Shown: positions 35,449 through 47,504, numbered from the stretch's first letter. The stretch: DNA of 64,000 nucleotides from Pseudomonas sp. 21 (GCF_000955805.1 NZ_JYOA01000007.1:20136-84135); one strand, 5' to 3'. Made by a program: numbers and translations. Notes: generated from the sequence alone by a model not told the origin.

Positions 35449-36721
35449 GGCCCTGCGCCCGCTGATGCTGGGCGCGCTGTTGGCAAGTTCCGTCGTGCAC
35501 GCCGAAGTGGTTCCGCTGGACCGTGTGGTCGCCATCGTCGATAACGACGTGGTGATGCAGAGCCAGCTGGACCAGCGCCTGCGCGAAGTCCGTACAACCA
35601 TCCAGAAGCGCGGTGCGCCGCTGCCGCCCGAGCACGTGCTGACCCAGCAGGTGCTCGAGCGCCTGATCATCGAGAACATCCAGCTGCAGATCGGTGACCG
35701 CTCCGGCGTTCGTATCACCGACGAAGAGCTGAACCAGGCCATGGGCACCATTGCCCAGCGCAACAACATGAGCCTGGACCAGTTCCGCGCCGCCCTGTCC
35801 CACGATGGCCTGTCCTATGACGAGGCCCGCGAGCAGGTGCGCCGCGAGATGATCATCAGCCGTGTGCGTCAGCGTCGTGTCGCGGAGCGCATCCAGGTCA
35901 GCGAGCAGGAAGTGCAGAACTTCCTCGCCTCCGACCTCGGCAAGATCCAGCTCTCCGAAGAGTACCGCCTGGCCAACATCCTGATCCCGGTACCCGACAG
36001 CGCCTCCCCGGAAGCCGTGCAGGCCGCCGCTCGCCAGGCCCAGGAACTGTACCAGCAGCTCAAGCAGGGCGCCGACTTCGGCCAGCTGGCGGTTTCCCGT
36101 TCGGCCGGCGACAACGCCCTGGAAGGCGGCGAGATCGGCTGGCGCAAGGCTGCCCAACTGCCCTCTCCGTTCGACAGCATGGTCGGCAGCCTGTCCGTGG
36201 GCGACGTGACCGAGCCGGTCCGCACCCCGGGCGGCTTCATCATCATCAAGCTGGAAGAGAAGCGCGGTGGCAGCAAGATGCTGCGTGACGAAGTCCACGT
36301 CCGCCACATCCTGCTCAAGCCCAGTGAGATCCGCAGCGAAGAAGAGACCCAGCGCCTGGCCGAGAAGCTCTACGAGCGCATCCAGGCCGGCGAAAGCTTC
36401 AGCGATCTGGCGAAGAAGTTCTCCGAGGACCCGGGCTCCAAGCTCAACGGTGGCGACCTCAACTGGGTCGACCCGGAATCCCTGGTACCGGAATTCCGCG
36501 AGGTGATGAACAACGCACCGCAGGGCCAGGTCACCAAGCCGTTCCGCTCGCCGTTCGGCTGGCACGTGCTGGAAGTCCTCGGCCGTCGCGCCACCGACAG
36601 CAGCGACAAGTTCCGCGAGCAACAAGCCGCCCAGACCCTCCGCGCACGCAAGTACGACGAGGAACTGCAGGCCTGGCTGCGCCAGATCCGCGACGAAGCC
36701 TACGTCGAGATCAAGCAGTAA
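35429..36721 (+). CDS. surA: Periplasmic chaperone/peptidyl-prolyl isomerase SurA
   Basis: A 430-residue periplasmic foldase for outer-membrane proteins, including LptD. After the signal peptide (cut after VVHA), the SurA N-terminal domain starts [24 protein letters not shown]. It has two parvulin domains (about 170-275 and 285-385; the latter [12 protein letters not shown]). The GTG at 35429 is chosen because it gives a VKT start aligning with the MKT start I recall for P. aeruginosa SurA; an ATG at 35438 is the alternative. It overlaps lptD by 20 bases, linking production of chaperone and client. Confidence 0.93.
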   Translation: MKTMLCKALRPLMLGALLASSVVHAEVVPLDRVVAIVDNDVVMQSQLDQRLREVRTTIQKRGAPLPPEHVLTQQVLERLIIENIQLQIGDRSGVRITDEELNQAMGTIAQRNNMSLDQFRAALSHDGLSYDEAREQVRREMIISRVRQRRVAERIQVSEQEVQNFLASDLGKIQLSEEYRLANILIPVPDSASPEAVQAAARQAQELYQQLKQGADFGQLAVSRSAGDNALEGGEIGWRKAAQLPSPFDSMVGSLSVGDVTEPVRTPGGFIIIKLEEKRGGSKMLRDEVHVRHILLKPSEIRSEEETQRLAEKLYERIQAGESFSDLAKKFSEDPGSKLNGGDLNWVDPESLVPEFREVMNNAPQGQVTKPFRSPFGWHVLEVLGRRATDSSDKFREQQAAQTLRARKYDEELQAWLRQIRDEAYVEIKQ

Positions 36722-36740
36722 GCAGCGCGAGTCGCTCAGA

Positions 36741-36771
36741 AAGAAACCCGGCCCAGGCCGGGTTTCTTTTT
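36741..36771 (+). terminator. Terminator after surA
   Basis: AGAAACCCGGCC and GGCCGGGTTTCT make a long GC-rich stem with a CTTTTTG tail on the plus strand, 20 bases after the surA stop. Confidence 0.85.
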
Positions 36772-36851
36772 GCCCGTCGAAAGCTTCGAAGAAGCAAGGC
36801 TTCGTCGTAGAGTAGGCCCATCTGCTGCAAATACCGATTCGAGAGCCCCTG

Positions 36852-37853
36852 ATGAGCACTTCCCACCTTTTCGCCCTCACCCCCGGCGAGCCCGCCGGCA
36901 TCGGCCCCGACCTCTGCCTGCTGCTGGCCCGCGAAGCGCAACCGCACCCGCTGGTCGCCGTCGCCAGCCGTGAACTGCTGGCCCAGCGCGCCGCCCTGCT
37001 GGGGCTGAACATCGACCTGCAGGACGTCGGTCCCGGCCAGTGGCCCAGCGCCGCCGCCCCGGCCGGCACCCTGTATGTCTGGGATACTCCGCTGGCCGCC
37101 CCGGTCGAACCCGGCAAACTGAACCCGGCCAACGCCGCCTATGTGCTGGAGACCCTGACCCGCGCCGGCCAGGGCTGCCTGGACGGGCATTTCGCCGGGA
37201 TGATCACCGCGCCGGTGCACAAGGGCGTGATCAACGAAGCCGGCATCGCCTTCTCCGGCCACACCGAATTCCTCGCCGACCTCACCCACACCGCCCAGGT
37301 GGTGATGATGCTCGCGACCCGCGGCCTGCGTGTCGCCCTGGTGACCACCCACCTGCCGCTACGGCAGATCGCCGATGCCATCACTCCGGATCGCCTGGAG
37401 CGCGTCACCCGCATCCTGCACGCCGACCTGCGCGACAAGTTCGGCCTGGCCAACCCGCGCATCCTGGTCTGCGGCCTGAACCCCCACGCCGGCGAAGGCG
37501 GCCACCTCGGCCACGAAGAAATTGACGTGATCGAGCCAACCTTGGAGCGCCTGCGCACCGAGGGCATGCAACTGATCGGCCCGCTGCCGGCCGACACACT
37601 GTTCACCCCCAAGCACCTGGAGCATTGCGATGCCGTGCTGGCGATGTATCACGACCAGGGCCTGCCGGTGCTCAAGTACAAGGGCTTCGGCGCGGCGGTG
37701 AATGTGACGCTGGGCCTGCCGATCATCCGCACTTCGGTGGACCACGGCACCGCGCTGGATCTGGCCGGTAGCGGCCGGATCGACAGCGGCAGCCTGCAAG
37801 TCGCACTGGAAACCGCCTACCAGATGGCCGAAGCCGGCGCCGGCGCGCGCTGA
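36852..37853 (+). CDS. pdxA: 4-hydroxythreonine-4-phosphate dehydrogenase
   Basis: A 333-residue NAD-dependent, metal-binding enzyme of pyridoxal phosphate synthesis. Signature pieces: [13 protein letters not shown] at the N-terminus, [24 protein letters not shown], and [14 protein letters not shown] with the metal-binding His. The start follows GAGAGCC. It precedes rsmA-apaG-apaH as in other gammaproteobacteria. Confidence 0.96.
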   Translation: MSTSHLFALTPGEPAGIGPDLCLLLAREAQPHPLVAVASRELLAQRAALLGLNIDLQDVGPGQWPSAAAPAGTLYVWDTPLAAPVEPGKLNPANAAYVLETLTRAGQGCLDGHFAGMITAPVHKGVINEAGIAFSGHTEFLADLTHTAQVVMMLATRGLRVALVTTHLPLRQIADAITPDRLERVTRILHADLRDKFGLANPRILVCGLNPHAGEGGHLGHEEIDVIEPTLERLRTEGMQLIGPLPADTLFTPKHLEHCDAVLAMYHDQGLPVLKYKGFGAAVNVTLGLPIIRTSVDHGTALDLAGSGRIDSGSLQVALETAYQMAEAGAGAR

Positions 37854-37969
37854 TCCGGGGTATTCCGTTCGGCCAGCGTTTCGTGCTGGCCGCGCCGGGC
37901 TGGTAAACTGATGGTTTTTCCGCCTCCAGCCGGCCGCCGCAAGCGCCCGGCTGCTCTCCGGAGCCTTCG

Positions 37970-38797
37970 ATGTCCGAACTCTTCCAGCACCGCGCCCGTA
38001 AACGCTTTGGGCAGAACTTCCTGCATGACGCCGGGGTGATTCACAAGATCCTGCGCGCCATCGCCGCCAAGGAAGGCCAGCACCTGCTGGAAATCGGCCC
38101 GGGCCAGGGCGCCCTGACCGAAGGCCTGGTGGACAGCGGCGCGAAGCTCGACGTGATCGAGCTGGACCTGGACCTGATCCCGCAGCTGAAATGGCGCTTC
38201 GGCCTGAAGCCCAACTTCAGCCTGCACCAGGGCGACGCCATGAAGTTCGACTTCTCCACCCTCATGGCCTCTCCCGAGGACAAGCTGCGCGTGGTCGGCA
38301 ACCTGCCCTACAACATCTCCACCCCGCTGATCTTCCACCTCCTGGACCACGCCTCGCTCATCCAGGACATGCACTTCATGCTGCAGAAGGAAGTGGTGGA
38401 ACGCCTGGCCGCCGAGCCGGGCAACGGCGACTGGGGCCGCCTGTCGATCATGGTGCAGTACTTCTGTCGCGTGGATTACCTGTTCACCGTCGGCCCCGGC
38501 GCGTTCAACCCGCCACCCAAGGTCGAGTCGGCCATCGTGCGCCTGGTGCCCTACGCTGAGCCGCCCCACCCGGCCAAGGATCACCGCGTGCTGGAACGCA
38601 TCGTCCGCGAAGCCTTCAACCAGCGCCGCAAGACCCTGCGCAACACCCTGCGGACGCTGATGAGCGTCGAGGACATCGAAGCCGCCGGCGTCGACCCGAC
38701 GTTGCGCCCCGAGCAGCTGAGCGTTGCCGACTTCGTCAGCCTCGCCAACCGCTACAGCGAAACCAACCCGGAAGCCGAGCAAGGACCGAGCGCATGA
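37970..38797 (+). CDS. rsmA: 16S rRNA dimethyladenosine transferase
   Basis: A 275-residue KsgA/RsmA enzyme that dimethylates two adjacent adenines near the 3' end of 16S rRNA. SAM site [15 protein letters not shown] (about 39-53) and catalytic NLPYNIST (about 112-119). Start [20 protein letters not shown] is conserved. It overlaps apaG by four bases. Confidence 0.97.
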   Translation: MSELFQHRARKRFGQNFLHDAGVIHKILRAIAAKEGQHLLEIGPGQGALTEGLVDSGAKLDVIELDLDLIPQLKWRFGLKPNFSLHQGDAMKFDFSTLMASPEDKLRVVGNLPYNISTPLIFHLLDHASLIQDMHFMLQKEVVERLAAEPGNGDWGRLSIMVQYFCRVDYLFTVGPGAFNPPPKVESAIVRLVPYAEPPHPAKDHRVLERIVREAFNQRRKTLRNTLRTLMSVEDIEAAGVDPTLRPEQLSVADFVSLANRYSETNPEAEQGPSA

Positions 38798-39174
38798 GCG
38801 ATCCCCGCTACCAGGTCAGCGTCAGCGTCACCACACGCCACCTGCCCGAGCAGTCCCAGCCGGAACAACAGCGCTTCGTGTTCGCCTACACCGTGACCAT
38901 CCACAACCACGGCGAGCTGGCCGCCAAGCTGCTGACCCGCCACTGGATCATCACCGATGGCGACGGCCACGTGCAGGAAGTGCGCGGCGCCGGCGTCGTC
39001 GGCGAGAAGCCGCTGATCGAACCGGGCGCCAGCCACACCTACACCAGCGGCACCGTGATGGCGACCAAGGTCGGCAGCATGCACGGCAGCTACCAGATGG
39101 TCGCCACCGACGGCCACCACTTCGACGCAGACATCCCGGCGTTCCGCCTCGCCGTACCGGGGGCGCTGCACTGA
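38794..39174 (+). CDS. apaG: ApaG protein
   Basis: A 126-residue fibronectin-III-like beta-sandwich protein ([30 protein letters not shown]; the GxGxxG-like [12 protein letters not shown]). The family binds nucleotides in some reports, but its biochemical role is not settled. It lies between rsmA and apaH with ATGA and TGATG overlaps on either side. Confidence 0.95.
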   Translation: MSDPRYQVSVSVTTRHLPEQSQPEQQRFVFAYTVTIHNHGELAAKLLTRHWIITDGDGHVQEVRGAGVVGEKPLIEPGASHTYTSGTVMATKVGSMHGSYQMVATDGHHFDADIPAFRLAVPGALH

Positions 39175-39998
39175 TGGCCACTTATGCCGTCGGCGATCTG
39201 CAGGGCTGCCTGGAACCGCTCAAGTGCCTGCTGGAGCAGGTGAAGTTCGACCCGGCCCAGGACAAGCTGTGGCTGGTAGGCGACCTGGTCAACCGCGGCC
39301 CGGCGTCACTGGAAACCCTGCGCTTCCTTTATGGCATGCGCGATTCGCTGGTCTGCGTGCTCGGCAACCATGACCTGCACCTGGTCGCCGTCGCCTACAA
39401 CGCCGAGCGCCTGAAGAAGAACGACACCCTGCGCGAGATCGTCGAGGCGCCGGACTGCGCGCAGCTGATCGAATGGCTGCGGCAGATGCCGCTGGTCCAC
39501 CACGACGCCCAGCGCGACATCACCCTAGTGCACGCGGGCATCCCGCCGCAGTGGGACATCGACAAGGCCCTGCAACGCGCCGCCGAAGTCGAAGCCGCCC
39601 TGCGCGACGATGCCCAGCTGCCGATGTTCCTCGATGGCATGTACGGCAACGAGCCGGCCAAGTGGGACAAGAAGCTCACCGGCATCGCGCGACTGCGGGT
39701 GATCACCAACTATTTCACGCGCATGCGCTTCTGCACGCCAGACGGCAAGCTCGACCTGAAATCCAAGGAAGGCCTGGACACCGCGCCGCCCGGCTACGCC
39801 CCCTGGTTCAGCTATGCCGAACGCAAGGCCGCCGGGCGCAAGATCATCTTCGGCCACTGGGCCGCGCTGGAAGGCCAGTGCGATGTCCCCGGCCTGTTCG
39901 CCCTCGACACCGGTTGCGTGTGGGGCGGCAGCATGACGCTGATGAACGTCGATACCCTCGAGCGCATCCACTGCAGCTGCGCCGATCAACCAGAATGA
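39174..39998 (+). CDS. apaH: Diadenosine tetraphosphatase (symmetrical)
   Basis: A 274-residue metallophosphatase that splits Ap4A to two ADP and decaps Np4-RNA. Metal motifs: GDLQGC (7-12), GDLVNRGP (36-43) and GNHDLH (63-68). The ATG shares its A with the apaG TGA. The frame is open upstream but only within apaG. Confidence 0.96.
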   Translation: MATYAVGDLQGCLEPLKCLLEQVKFDPAQDKLWLVGDLVNRGPASLETLRFLYGMRDSLVCVLGNHDLHLVAVAYNAERLKKNDTLREIVEAPDCAQLIEWLRQMPLVHHDAQRDITLVHAGIPPQWDIDKALQRAAEVEAALRDDAQLPMFLDGMYGNEPAKWDKKLTGIARLRVITNYFTRMRFCTPDGKLDLKSKEGLDTAPPGYAPWFSYAERKAAGRKIIFGHWAALEGQCDVPGLFALDTGCVWGGSMTLMNVDTLERIHCSCADQPE

Positions 39999-40040
39999 AT
40001 GCAGCGCAGCCACAGGCTGCGCGCCTTGCGAGGTAACCCC

Positions 40041-40370
40041 ATGAGCGACTTCAAGCGCATCGCCCCCGACCAGGCCCAGCAACTGCGCGAAAGCGGCGCC
40101 CAGGTCGTCGACATCCGCGACCCGCAAAGCTACGCGACGGGCCACATCAGCGGCTCGCGGCACATCGACAACTACTCGGTGGCCGACTTCATCCGCGAGG
40201 CCGACATGGACGCGCCGCTGGTCGTGGTCTGCTACCACGGCAACTCCAGCCAGAGCGCGGCGGCCTATTTCGTCCAGCAGGGCTTCTCCGAGGTCTACAG
40301 CCTCGATGGCGGCTTCGAACTATGGCGCAGCGTCTATCCCGCGGATACCAGCGCCGGCGGCTCCGACTGA
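40041..40370 (+). CDS. glpE: Thiosulfate sulfurtransferase GlpE (rhodanese)
   Basis: A 109-residue single-domain rhodanese. The active-site loop [11 protein letters not shown] starts with catalytic Cys64, and the loop length is that of sulfurtransferases, not phosphatases. It transfers sulfur from thiosulfate to cyanide or thioredoxin. The start [13 protein letters not shown] lies 42 bases after apaH; it has GAGGTAACCCC upstream. Confidence 0.94.
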   Translation: MSDFKRIAPDQAQQLRESGAQVVDIRDPQSYATGHISGSRHIDNYSVADFIREADMDAPLVVVCYHGNSSQSAAAYFVQQGFSEVYSLDGGFELWRSVYPADTSAGGSD

Positions 40371-40658
40371 AAGCCCCTACGAAAGGGGCGGAATAGCCCC
40401 TTCAAAAAATCTGTAACTTCTCGCTCTTTCGTCCTTTACACACCGAAGAACGAACTATCCTTTCCCTCAGGCCATCCAAAAAGGGAGAGCCGGCACACCG
40501 GCTTCCGGTAAATCGGCAGTGACCATTGGGGGCGGATCAGGGCAGTGGCCAGGTTCCGTTGGAGTTCTGGGGGATTCTCGCCGGTAAGCACTGGCAGCCC
40601 GACCGCACCCGCACAGACCGATCCGGCGCCGGCTCCATGCATCGAGCGAGGAGACGTC
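40371..40658. promoter_or_regulatory. yeaG upstream region with possible stress-sigma promoter
   Basis: 288 non-coding bases. GCCCCT/AGGGGC repeats just after glpE can form alternative hairpins. CTATCCT at 40455-40461 matches a sigma-S-like -10 (CTATACT) at six of seven bases. An AGCCGG/CCGGCT hairpin lies at about 40485-40505. yeaG-yeaH operons are RpoS-controlled in E. coli, which makes the -10 plausible. The yeaG ATG follows GAGGAGACGTC. Confidence 0.4.
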
Positions 40659-42581
40659 ATGAGCATTTTCAGTCACTTCCAGGAACGCTTCGAAGCGACC
40701 CGTCAAGAAGAGTACTCCCTCCAGGAGTACCTGGATCTCTGCAAGCAGGACAAGATCGCCTACGCCACCGCCGCCGAGCGGATACTGATGGCCATCGGCG
40801 AGCCTGAACTACTCGACACATCCGTCGATTCCCGCCTGTCGCGAATCTTCTCCAACAAGGTGATCCGCCGTTACCCGGCCTTTGCCGACTTCCATGGCAT
40901 GGAAGAGTGCATCGACCAGATCGTCTCCTTCTTCCGCCACGCCGCCCAAGGCCTGGAAGAGAAGAAACAGATCCTTTACCTCCTGGGCCCGGTCGGCGGC
41001 GGTAAATCCTCCCTCGCCGAGAAGCTCAAGCAACTGATGGAGCACGTGCCCTTCTATGCGATCAAGGGCTCGCCGGTGTTCGAATCGCCCCTGGGGCTGT
41101 TCAACCCGGACGAAGACGGCGCCATCCTCGAGGAAGACTACGGCATCCCGCGCCGCTACCTGCGCTCGGTGATGTCGCCCTGGGCAACCAAGCGACTCAA
41201 CGAATTCGGTGGCGACATCAGCCAGTTCCGCGTGGTCAAGCTGCACCCCTCGATACTCAACCAGATCGCCATCGCCAAGACCGAACCGGGCGACGAGAAC
41301 AACCAGGACATTTCTGCGCTGGTCGGCAAGGTGGATATCCGCAAGCTGGAAGAATTCCCGCAGAACGACGCCGACGCCTACAGCTACTCGGGCGCGCTGT
41401 GCCGGGCCAACCAGGGCCTGATGGAATTCGTCGAGATGTTCAAGGCGCCGATCAAGGTCCTGCACCCCTTGCTCACCGCGACCCAGGAAGGCAACTACAA
41501 CAGCACCGAAGGCCTCGGTTCCCTGCCCTACAGCGGCATCATCCTCGCCCACTCCAACGAATCGGAATGGCACAGCTTCCGCAACAACAAGAACAACGAG
41601 GCCTTCATCGACCGGATCTACATCGTCAAGGTGCCGTACTGCCTGCGCGTCTCCGACGAGATCAAGATCTACGACAAGCTGCTGATCAACAGCTCCCTGG
41701 CGCACGCCCACTGTGCGCCGGACACCCTGAAGATGCTCTCGCAGTTCTCCGTGCTGTCGCGCCTGAAGGAGCCGGAAAACTCCAACATCTACTCGAAGAT
41801 GCGGGTCTACGACGGCGAAAACCTCAAGGACACCGATCCCAAGGCCAAGTCGATCCAGGAATACCGCGACACCGCCGGTGTGGACGAAGGCATGTCCGGG
41901 CTTTCCACCCGCTTCGCCTTCAAGATCCTCTCCAAGGTATTCAACTTCGACCCGCATGAAGTCGCTGCCAACCCGGTACACCTGCTCTACGTGCTGGAAC
42001 AGCAGATCGAGCAGGAGCAGTTCCCGCCGGAAACCCGCGAGCGCTACCTGCGCTTCCTGAAGGAATACCTGGCGCCGCGCTACGTCGAGTTCATCGGCAA
42101 GGAAATCCAGACCGCCTACCTGGAGTCCTACAGCGAGTATGGGCAGAACATCTTCGACCGCTACGTGCTGTACGCCGACTTCTGGATCCAGGACCAGGAA
42201 TACCGCGACCCGGAAACCGGCGAGATCCTCAACCGCGCAGCCCTCAACGAGGAGCTGGAGAAGATCGAGAAACCGGCCGGCATCAGCAACCCGAAGGACT
42301 TCCGCAACGAAATCGTCAACTTCGTGCTGCGCGCCCGTGCCGGCAACAACGGCAAGAACCCCAGCTGGCTGTCGTACGAGAAGCTGCGCGTGGTGATCGA
42401 GAAGAAAATGTTCTCCAACACCGAGGACCTGCTGCCGGTCATCAGCTTCAATGCCAAGGCGAGCAAGGAGGATCAGCAGAAGCACAACGACTTCGTCAAA
42501 CGCATGGTCGAGCGCGGCTACACCGAGAAGCAGGTGCGCCTGCTGTCGGAATGGTATCTGCGGGTTCGCAAGTCGCAGTAG
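40659..42581 (+). CDS. yeaG: PrkA-type serine protein kinase (YeaG)
   Basis: A 640-residue protein: an AAA+-like N-terminal domain with Walker A GPVGGGKSSLAEKL (about 107-120) and a C-terminal kinase-like domain. YeaG/PrkA acts in stationary-phase and nitrogen-stress adaptation in enterobacteria, together with YeaH and YcgB; PA0588 is the equivalent. The start MSIFSHFQERFEATR is conserved and follows GAGGAGACGTC. The three genes run in the same order and direction. Confidence 0.94.
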   Translation: MSIFSHFQERFEATRQEEYSLQEYLDLCKQDKIAYATAAERILMAIGEPELLDTSVDSRLSRIFSNKVIRRYPAFADFHGMEECIDQIVSFFRHAAQGLEEKKQILYLLGPVGGGKSSLAEKLKQLMEHVPFYAIKGSPVFESPLGLFNPDEDGAILEEDYGIPRRYLRSVMSPWATKRLNEFGGDISQFRVVKLHPSILNQIAIAKTEPGDENNQDISALVGKVDIRKLEEFPQNDADAYSYSGALCRANQGLMEFVEMFKAPIKVLHPLLTATQEGNYNSTEGLGSLPYSGIILAHSNESEWHSFRNNKNNEAFIDRIYIVKVPYCLRVSDEIKIYDKLLINSSLAHAHCAPDTLKMLSQFSVLSRLKEPENSNIYSKMRVYDGENLKDTDPKAKSIQEYRDTAGVDEGMSGLSTRFAFKILSKVFNFDPHEVAANPVHLLYVLEQQIEQEQFPPETRERYLRFLKEYLAPRYVEFIGKEIQTAYLESYSEYGQNIFDRYVLYADFWIQDQEYRDPETGEILNRAALNEELEKIEKPAGISNPKDFRNEIVNFVLRARAGNNGKNPSWLSYEKLRVVIEKKMFSNTEDLLPVISFNAKASKEDQQKHNDFVKRMVERGYTEKQVRLLSEWYLRVRKSQ

Positions 42582-42685
42582 TCTGCCATCGGCGCGGCGG
42601 CATTCCCGCCGCGCCGGTCGCCGTCGCATTCGGACCTGTCCGGGGCGGCTCCACGCCGCTGCGCAGCAGGCCCTGAGGAGCATTC

Positions 42686-43957
42686 ATGAGCTACGTCATC
42701 GACCGGCGTCTGAACGGCAAGAACAAGAGCACGGTGAACCGCCAGCGCTTCCTGCGGCGTTACCGCGAGCACATCAAGAAGGCCGTCGAAGAGGCCGTCA
42801 GCCGCCGCTCCATCACCGACATGGAACACGGCGAACAGATCAGTATTCCTGGCCGCGATATCGACGAGCCGGTCCTGCACCATGGTCGTGGCGGGCGCCA
42901 GACGGTGATCCACCCCGGCAACAAGGAATTCACCACCGGTGAACACATCCCGCGCCCCCAGGGCGGTGGCGGCGGCCGTGGCGCTGGCAAGGCGAGCAAC
43001 CAGGGCGACGGGATGGACGACTTCGTCTTCCAGATCACCCAGGAGGAGTTCCTCGACTTCATGTTCGAGGACCTGGAACTGCCCAACCTGGTCAAGCGCC
43101 ACCTCACCGGCAGTGACACCTTCAAGACCGTGCGCGCCGGCATCAGCAACGAAGGCAACCCTTCGCGCATCAACATCGTGCGCACCCTGCGCTCGGCCCA
43201 CGCGCGGCGTATCGCGCTGTCCGGCTCCACCCGCGGCAAGCTGCGCGCGGCGATAGCGGAGCTGGATCGTCTCAAGCGCGAGGAACCGGACAACCTCGGC
43301 GACATCCAGGAGCTGGAGCAGAAGATCGCCGGCATGCGGGCGCGTATCGACAAGGTACCGTTCCTCGACACCTTCGACCTCAAGTACAACCTGCTGGTGA
43401 AGCAGCCCAACCCGACCTCCAAGGCCGTGATGTTCTGCCTGATGGACGTCTCCGGGTCCATGACCCAGGCCACCAAGGACATCGCCAAGCGCTTCTTCAT
43501 CCTTCTCTACCTGTTCCTCAAGCGGAACTACGAGAAGATCGAGGTGGTATTCATCCGCCACCACACCAGCGCCCGCGAGGTGGACGAGGAAGAGTTCTTC
43601 TATTCCCGCGAGACCGGCGGGACCATCGTCTCCAGTGCCCTGAAACTCATGCAGGAGGTGATGGCCGAGCGTTATCCCACCAATGAATGGAACATCTACG
43701 CCGCCCAGGCCTCGGACGGCGACAACTGGAACGACGACTCGCCGGTCTGCCGCGACATCCTGATGAAGCAGATCATGCCCTTCGTCCAGTACTACACCTA
43801 CGTCGAGATCACCCCGCGCGAGCACCAGGCGCTGTGGTTCGAGTACGAGAAGATCCGCGATACCTTCGAAGACAGCTTCGCCCAGCAGCAGATCGTCTCC
43901 GCCTCGGACATCTACCCGGTGTTCCGCGAGCTGTTCCAGAGGAGGCTCGTCGCATGA
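42686..43957 (+). CDS. yeaH: YeaH/DUF444 VWA-domain protein
   Basis: A 423-residue DUF444 protein. A basic N-terminus ([26 protein letters not shown]), a Gly-rich linker ([14 protein letters not shown], about 91-104) and a C-terminal von Willebrand A-like domain with a MIDAS-type DVSGSMTQ (about 253-260). It partners YeaG; the molecular role is unknown. It overlaps ycgB by four bases. Confidence 0.94.
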   Translation: MSYVIDRRLNGKNKSTVNRQRFLRRYREHIKKAVEEAVSRRSITDMEHGEQISIPGRDIDEPVLHHGRGGRQTVIHPGNKEFTTGEHIPRPQGGGGGRGAGKASNQGDGMDDFVFQITQEEFLDFMFEDLELPNLVKRHLTGSDTFKTVRAGISNEGNPSRINIVRTLRSAHARRIALSGSTRGKLRAAIAELDRLKREEPDNLGDIQELEQKIAGMRARIDKVPFLDTFDLKYNLLVKQPNPTSKAVMFCLMDVSGSMTQATKDIAKRFFILLYLFLKRNYEKIEVVFIRHHTSAREVDEEEFFYSRETGGTIVSSALKLMQEVMAERYPTNEWNIYAAQASDGDNWNDDSPVCRDILMKQIMPFVQYYTYVEITPREHQALWFEYEKIRDTFEDSFAQQQIVSASDIYPVFRELFQRRLVA

Positions 43958-45507
43958 GCAAGCGCCAGCCGATCGCCACCGGCTCGGAGTGGACCTTCGA
44001 GCTGATCCAGCAATACGACCGCGAGATCAGTCGCCTCGCCGAGCGCTATGCCCTGGACACCTATCCCAACCAGATCGAAGTGATCACCGCCGAGCAGATG
44101 ATGGATGCCTACGCCTCCGTCGGCATGCCCATCGGTTACAACCACTGGTCCTACGGCAAGCACTTCCTCAGCACGGAAAAGAACTACAAGCGCGGTCAGA
44201 TGGGCCTGGCCTACGAGATCGTGATCAACTCCGACCCGTGCATCGCCTACCTGATGGAAGAGAACACCCAGTGCATGCAGGCGCTGGTGATCGCCCACGC
44301 CTGCTACGGGCACAACAGCTTCTTCAAGGGCAACTACCTGTTCCGCACCTGGACCGACGCCACCTCGATCATCGACTACCTGGTGTTCGCCAAGTCCTAC
44401 ATCAACAAGTGCGAGGAACGGTACGGCATCGACGCCGTGGAGGACCTGCTGGACTCCTGCCACGCCCTGATGAACTACGGCGTAGACCGCTACAAGCGGC
44501 CCTACCCGATCTCCGCCGAGGAAGAAAAGCAGCGCCAGAAGGAGCGCGAGGAGCAGATCCAGCGCCAGGTCAACGACCTCTGGCGGACCATTCCCAAGGC
44601 CGGCGGCAAGGACAAGGAGCAGGGCCTGGCCCGTTATCCCAGCGAGCCGCAGGAAAACATCCTCTACTTCATCGAGAAGAACGCCCCGCTGCTCGAGCCC
44701 TGGCAGCGCGAAGTGGTGCGTATCGTGCGCAAGGTCGCGCAGTACTTCTACCCGCAGCGCCAGACCCAGGTGATGAACGAAGGCTGGGCGACCTTCTGGC
44801 ACTACACCCTGATCAACGACCTCTACGACGAAGGCCTGGTCAGCGACGGCTTCATGATGGAGTTCCTCCAGTACCACACCAGCGTGGTCTACCAGCCAGG
44901 CTTCGACAGCCCCTACTACAGCGGCATCAACCCCTATGCGCTGGGCTTCGCCATGTACCGCGACATCCGCCGCATCTGCGAGAACCCCAGCGAGGAAGAC
45001 AGGCGCTGGTTCCCGGACATTGCCGGCAGCGACTGGCTGGCCACCATCAAGTTCGCCATGAAGAGCTTCAAGGACGAGAGCTTCGTCCTGCAGTTCCTCT
45101 CGCCCAAGGTGATCCGCGAGTTCAAGCTGTTCAGCATCCTCGACGACGACCAGAAGGACGACATGCTGGTCGACGCCATCCACGACGACGACGGCTACCG
45201 CAAGATCCGCGAAACCCTGGCTGCGCAGTACAACCTCGGCAATCGTGAACCGAACATCCAGATCTGGGATGTCGACCGCCGCGGCGACCGCTCGCTGACC
45301 CTGCGCCACCAGCAGCACGACCGCAAACCGCTGGGCGAATCCACCGATGACGTGCTCAAGCACCTGCACCGCCTGTGGGGCTTTGATATCCACCTGGAAA
45401 CCCTGCAGGGCGAGAACATCGTCAACACCTTCCACATGCCCCCAAAGGGTGAACGCGACAGCGAGGAGGGCTACCCGCGTCTCGACCTGATCATCCCACC
45501 CATTTGA
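43954..45507 (+). CDS. ycgB: SpoVR/YcgB family protein
   Basis: A 517-residue SpoVR-like protein. Recognised pieces: [61 protein letters not shown] and [13 protein letters not shown]; the conserved His/Glu set suggests a metal centre, though no reaction is known. It is associated with spore cortex in Bacillus and stationary phase in gammaproteobacteria. Its ATG overlaps the yeaH stop. Confidence 0.95.
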   Translation: MSKRQPIATGSEWTFELIQQYDREISRLAERYALDTYPNQIEVITAEQMMDAYASVGMPIGYNHWSYGKHFLSTEKNYKRGQMGLAYEIVINSDPCIAYLMEENTQCMQALVIAHACYGHNSFFKGNYLFRTWTDATSIIDYLVFAKSYINKCEERYGIDAVEDLLDSCHALMNYGVDRYKRPYPISAEEEKQRQKEREEQIQRQVNDLWRTIPKAGGKDKEQGLARYPSEPQENILYFIEKNAPLLEPWQREVVRIVRKVAQYFYPQRQTQVMNEGWATFWHYTLINDLYDEGLVSDGFMMEFLQYHTSVVYQPGFDSPYYSGINPYALGFAMYRDIRRICENPSEEDRRWFPDIAGSDWLATIKFAMKSFKDESFVLQFLSPKVIREFKLFSILDDDQKDDMLVDAIHDDDGYRKIRETLAAQYNLGNREPNIQIWDVDRRGDRSLTLRHQQHDRKPLGESTDDVLKHLHRLWGFDIHLETLQGENIVNTFHMPPKGERDSEEGYPRLDLIIPPI

Positions 45508-45565
45508 TCGGTTGACCGGGACAGCAGGCGTGACAAGCATGGCGGCAACCCCGCTGGAGACCGCC

Positions 45566-46075
45566 ATGCGCCTGTTCGCCATTCTCCTGCTCTGCCTTGC
45601 TGTCGCGACCTGCAGCAACCCCGTCCCGCACGCCCAGGTCGCGCATCCCGCCGATGCACGCCTGGCCGGGCTGCGCGACTTCCAGCTGATGCCGCCGGAA
45701 AACGCCGTCGACGCCCTGCCCTACCGCAGCCGTTATCCCCTGATCAACGCCCAGGTGCGCCAGGGCCTGATCGAGCGCGGCTACCGCGAAAGCGCGGCGC
45801 CGCAACTGCGCGTCTACTACTGGCTGGCGTTGCAGGATGCGCCGCTGGAGTTCAAGGTCGATACCCCGCCGCCCAACCCGCTCGGGCCCTATCTCGCCAT
45901 CCATCGCCTGCGCGATGAGACCGGCACCTTGCGCCTGCGCCTGACCGATGCGCAGGAACAGACGCTCTGGGAAGGCACCGTCAGCACCGGCCTGAGCCCC
46001 GCCCACGCCAGCGCGGTACTCCTGCAGGACGCCATCGGCGCCCTCGTCCAACAGATTCCCGCCGCCGCGCCCTAG
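45566..46075 (+). CDS. DUF4136-like exported (possibly lipo-) protein
   Basis: A 169-residue protein whose start [18 protein letters not shown] is a signal peptide. VATC could be a lipobox, but Thr before Cys is unusual, so lipidation is uncertain. The mature part ([36 protein letters not shown]) resembles DUF4136 outer-membrane lipoproteins. It lies after ycgB at the PA0585 position. Its role is unknown. Confidence 0.75.
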   Translation: MRLFAILLLCLAVATCSNPVPHAQVAHPADARLAGLRDFQLMPPENAVDALPYRSRYPLINAQVRQGLIERGYRESAAPQLRVYYWLALQDAPLEFKVDTPPPNPLGPYLAIHRLRDETGTLRLRLTDAQEQTLWEGTVSTGLSPAHASAVLLQDAIGALVQQIPAAAP

Positions 46076-46090
46076 GTGCGCGGCGCCCCC

Positions 46091-46176
46091 TTTCGCGAGC
46101 AAGCTCGCTCCTACAAGAGCCGGAGCGTGCGCAACCTGTAGGAACGAGGGGGACGCCCAGTCCTTGCTCGCGAACC
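46091..46176. repeat. REP palindrome pair (inverted)
   Basis: TTCGCGAGCAAGCTCGCTCC and its near-reverse copy ending TTGCTCGCGAA face each other across about 35 bases, with CTACA/TGTAG ends inside. This is the layout of Pseudomonas REP doublets, which sit in intergenic space and can stabilise mRNA or bind proteins. It lies between the DUF4136-like gene and cca. Confidence 0.75.
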
Positions 46177-46256
46177 GCCTCAATCCCCAGAAGCCACCAC
46201 GCTTGCCCCACCCGCCGCAAACCCCGAAGCTATCCCCCAGAACAGGAGACAGCTTC

Positions 46257-47504
46257 ATGCAGATTTACAAGGTGGGCGGCGCCGTGCGCGACCGCCTGCT
46301 CGGCATCCCCTTCAGCGACACCGACTGGGTGGTAGTCGGTGCCAGCGCCGATGAAATGCTCGCCCAGGGCTACCGTCCGGTGGGCGCAGACTTCCCGGTC
46401 TTCCTCCACCCGAAGACCGGCGAGGAGTACGCCCTCGCCCGCACCGAGCGCAAAAGCGGGCGCGGCTACGGCGGCTTCACCTTCTACGCCAGCCCCGACG
46501 TCACCCTCGAAGACGACCTGATTCGTCGCGACCTGACCATCAACGCCATGGCCGAAGACGACGACGGCAAGGTCATCGATCCCTACCACGGCCAGAAAGA
46601 CCTCGAAGACCGCCTGCTGCGCCATGTCTCCCCGGCCTTCGCCGAAGACCCGCTGCGGGTGCTGCGCGTCGCCCGCTTTGCCGCGCGCTACGCCCCCCTG
46701 GGTTTCAGCGTGGCGCCGGAAACCCTGGCACTGATGCGTGAACTGTCGGAATCCGGAGAGCTGGAAGCACTGACTGCCGAACGCAGCTGGAAGGAAATCT
46801 CCCGTGCCCTGGTGGAATCGCGCCCAGACGTATTCATCCAGGTCCTACGTGACTGCGGCGCCCTCGCTGTGCTGATGCCGGAAGTGGACGCCCTGTTCGG
46901 CGTGCCGCAACCGCCGCAGCACCATCCGGAAGTGGACACCGGCGAGCACGTGCTGGCCGTATTGCGCGAGTGCGCCAAATACGCCCAGCCGCTGAGCGTG
47001 CGCTGGGCCTGCCTGGTGCACGACGTCGGCAAGGGCGAAACCCGCGAGGAAGACTGGCCCAAACACCACGCCCACGAACACCTGGGCCTGCCGCTGATCG
47101 ACGCGATCAACGCGCGCTTCAAGGTACCGCGGGACTGTCAGGAGCTGGCGCGACTGGTCGGCGAGTACCACACCCACTGCCACCGCGCCCTGGAGCTGCG
47201 GCCGAATACCCTCCTGGAGCTGCTGCAGTCCTTCGACGTGTACCGCCGGCCGCAGCGCTTCGAGGAATTCCTCGCCGCCAGCGAGATGGACGCCCGCGGC
47301 CGCCATGGGCTGGAGGATCGCCAGTACCCGCAGGCCGACTATCTGCGCAGCGCAGCGCAAGCCGCTCGCGCGGTCGCTGTGCAGCCACTGCTGGAGAAGG
47401 GATACAAGGGGGCGGAGCTGGGTGAAGCGCTCAAGCGTGAGCGCCTGACAGCCTTGAAGACCTATAAAAAAGCCGCACAGCCTGACTGCAGCGCAGAATT
47501 GTAG
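46257..47504 (+). CDS. cca: Multifunctional CCA tRNA nucleotidyltransferase with HD domain
   Basis: A 415-residue class II CCA-adding enzyme. [12 protein letters not shown] and the metal pair Asp21/Asp23 in SDTDW form the nucleotidyltransferase site; [10 protein letters not shown] follows. A C-terminal HD domain ([13 protein letters not shown], about 258-270) gives phosphohydrolase activity as in E. coli, whose enzyme has 412 residues. The start follows AGGAGACAGCTTC. Its TAG stop lies inside the REP element at 47501. Confidence 0.96.
   Translation: MQIYKVGGAVRDRLLGIPFSDTDWVVVGASADEMLAQGYRPVGADFPVFLHPKTGEEYALARTERKSGRGYGGFTFYASPDVTLEDDLIRRDLTINAMAEDDDGKVIDPYHGQKDLEDRLLRHVSPAFAEDPLRVLRVARFAARYAPLGFSVAPETLALMRELSESGELEALTAERSWKEISRALVESRPDVFIQVLRDCGALAVLMPEVDALFGVPQPPQHHPEVDTGEHVLAVLRECAKYAQPLSVRWACLVHDVGKGETREEDWPKHHAHEHLGLPLIDAINARFKVPRDCQELARLVGEYHTHCHRALELRPNTLLELLQSFDVYRRPQRFEEFLAASEMDARGRHGLEDRQYPQADYLRSAAQAARAVAVQPLLEKGYKGAELGEALKRERLTALKTYKKAAQPDCSAEL

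Noticed and set aside
32722..35769. Long minus-strand open frame across lptD
   Set aside because: Shadow of lptD and the surA start; its translation is Val/Gly/Ala/Gln-rich without family signals.
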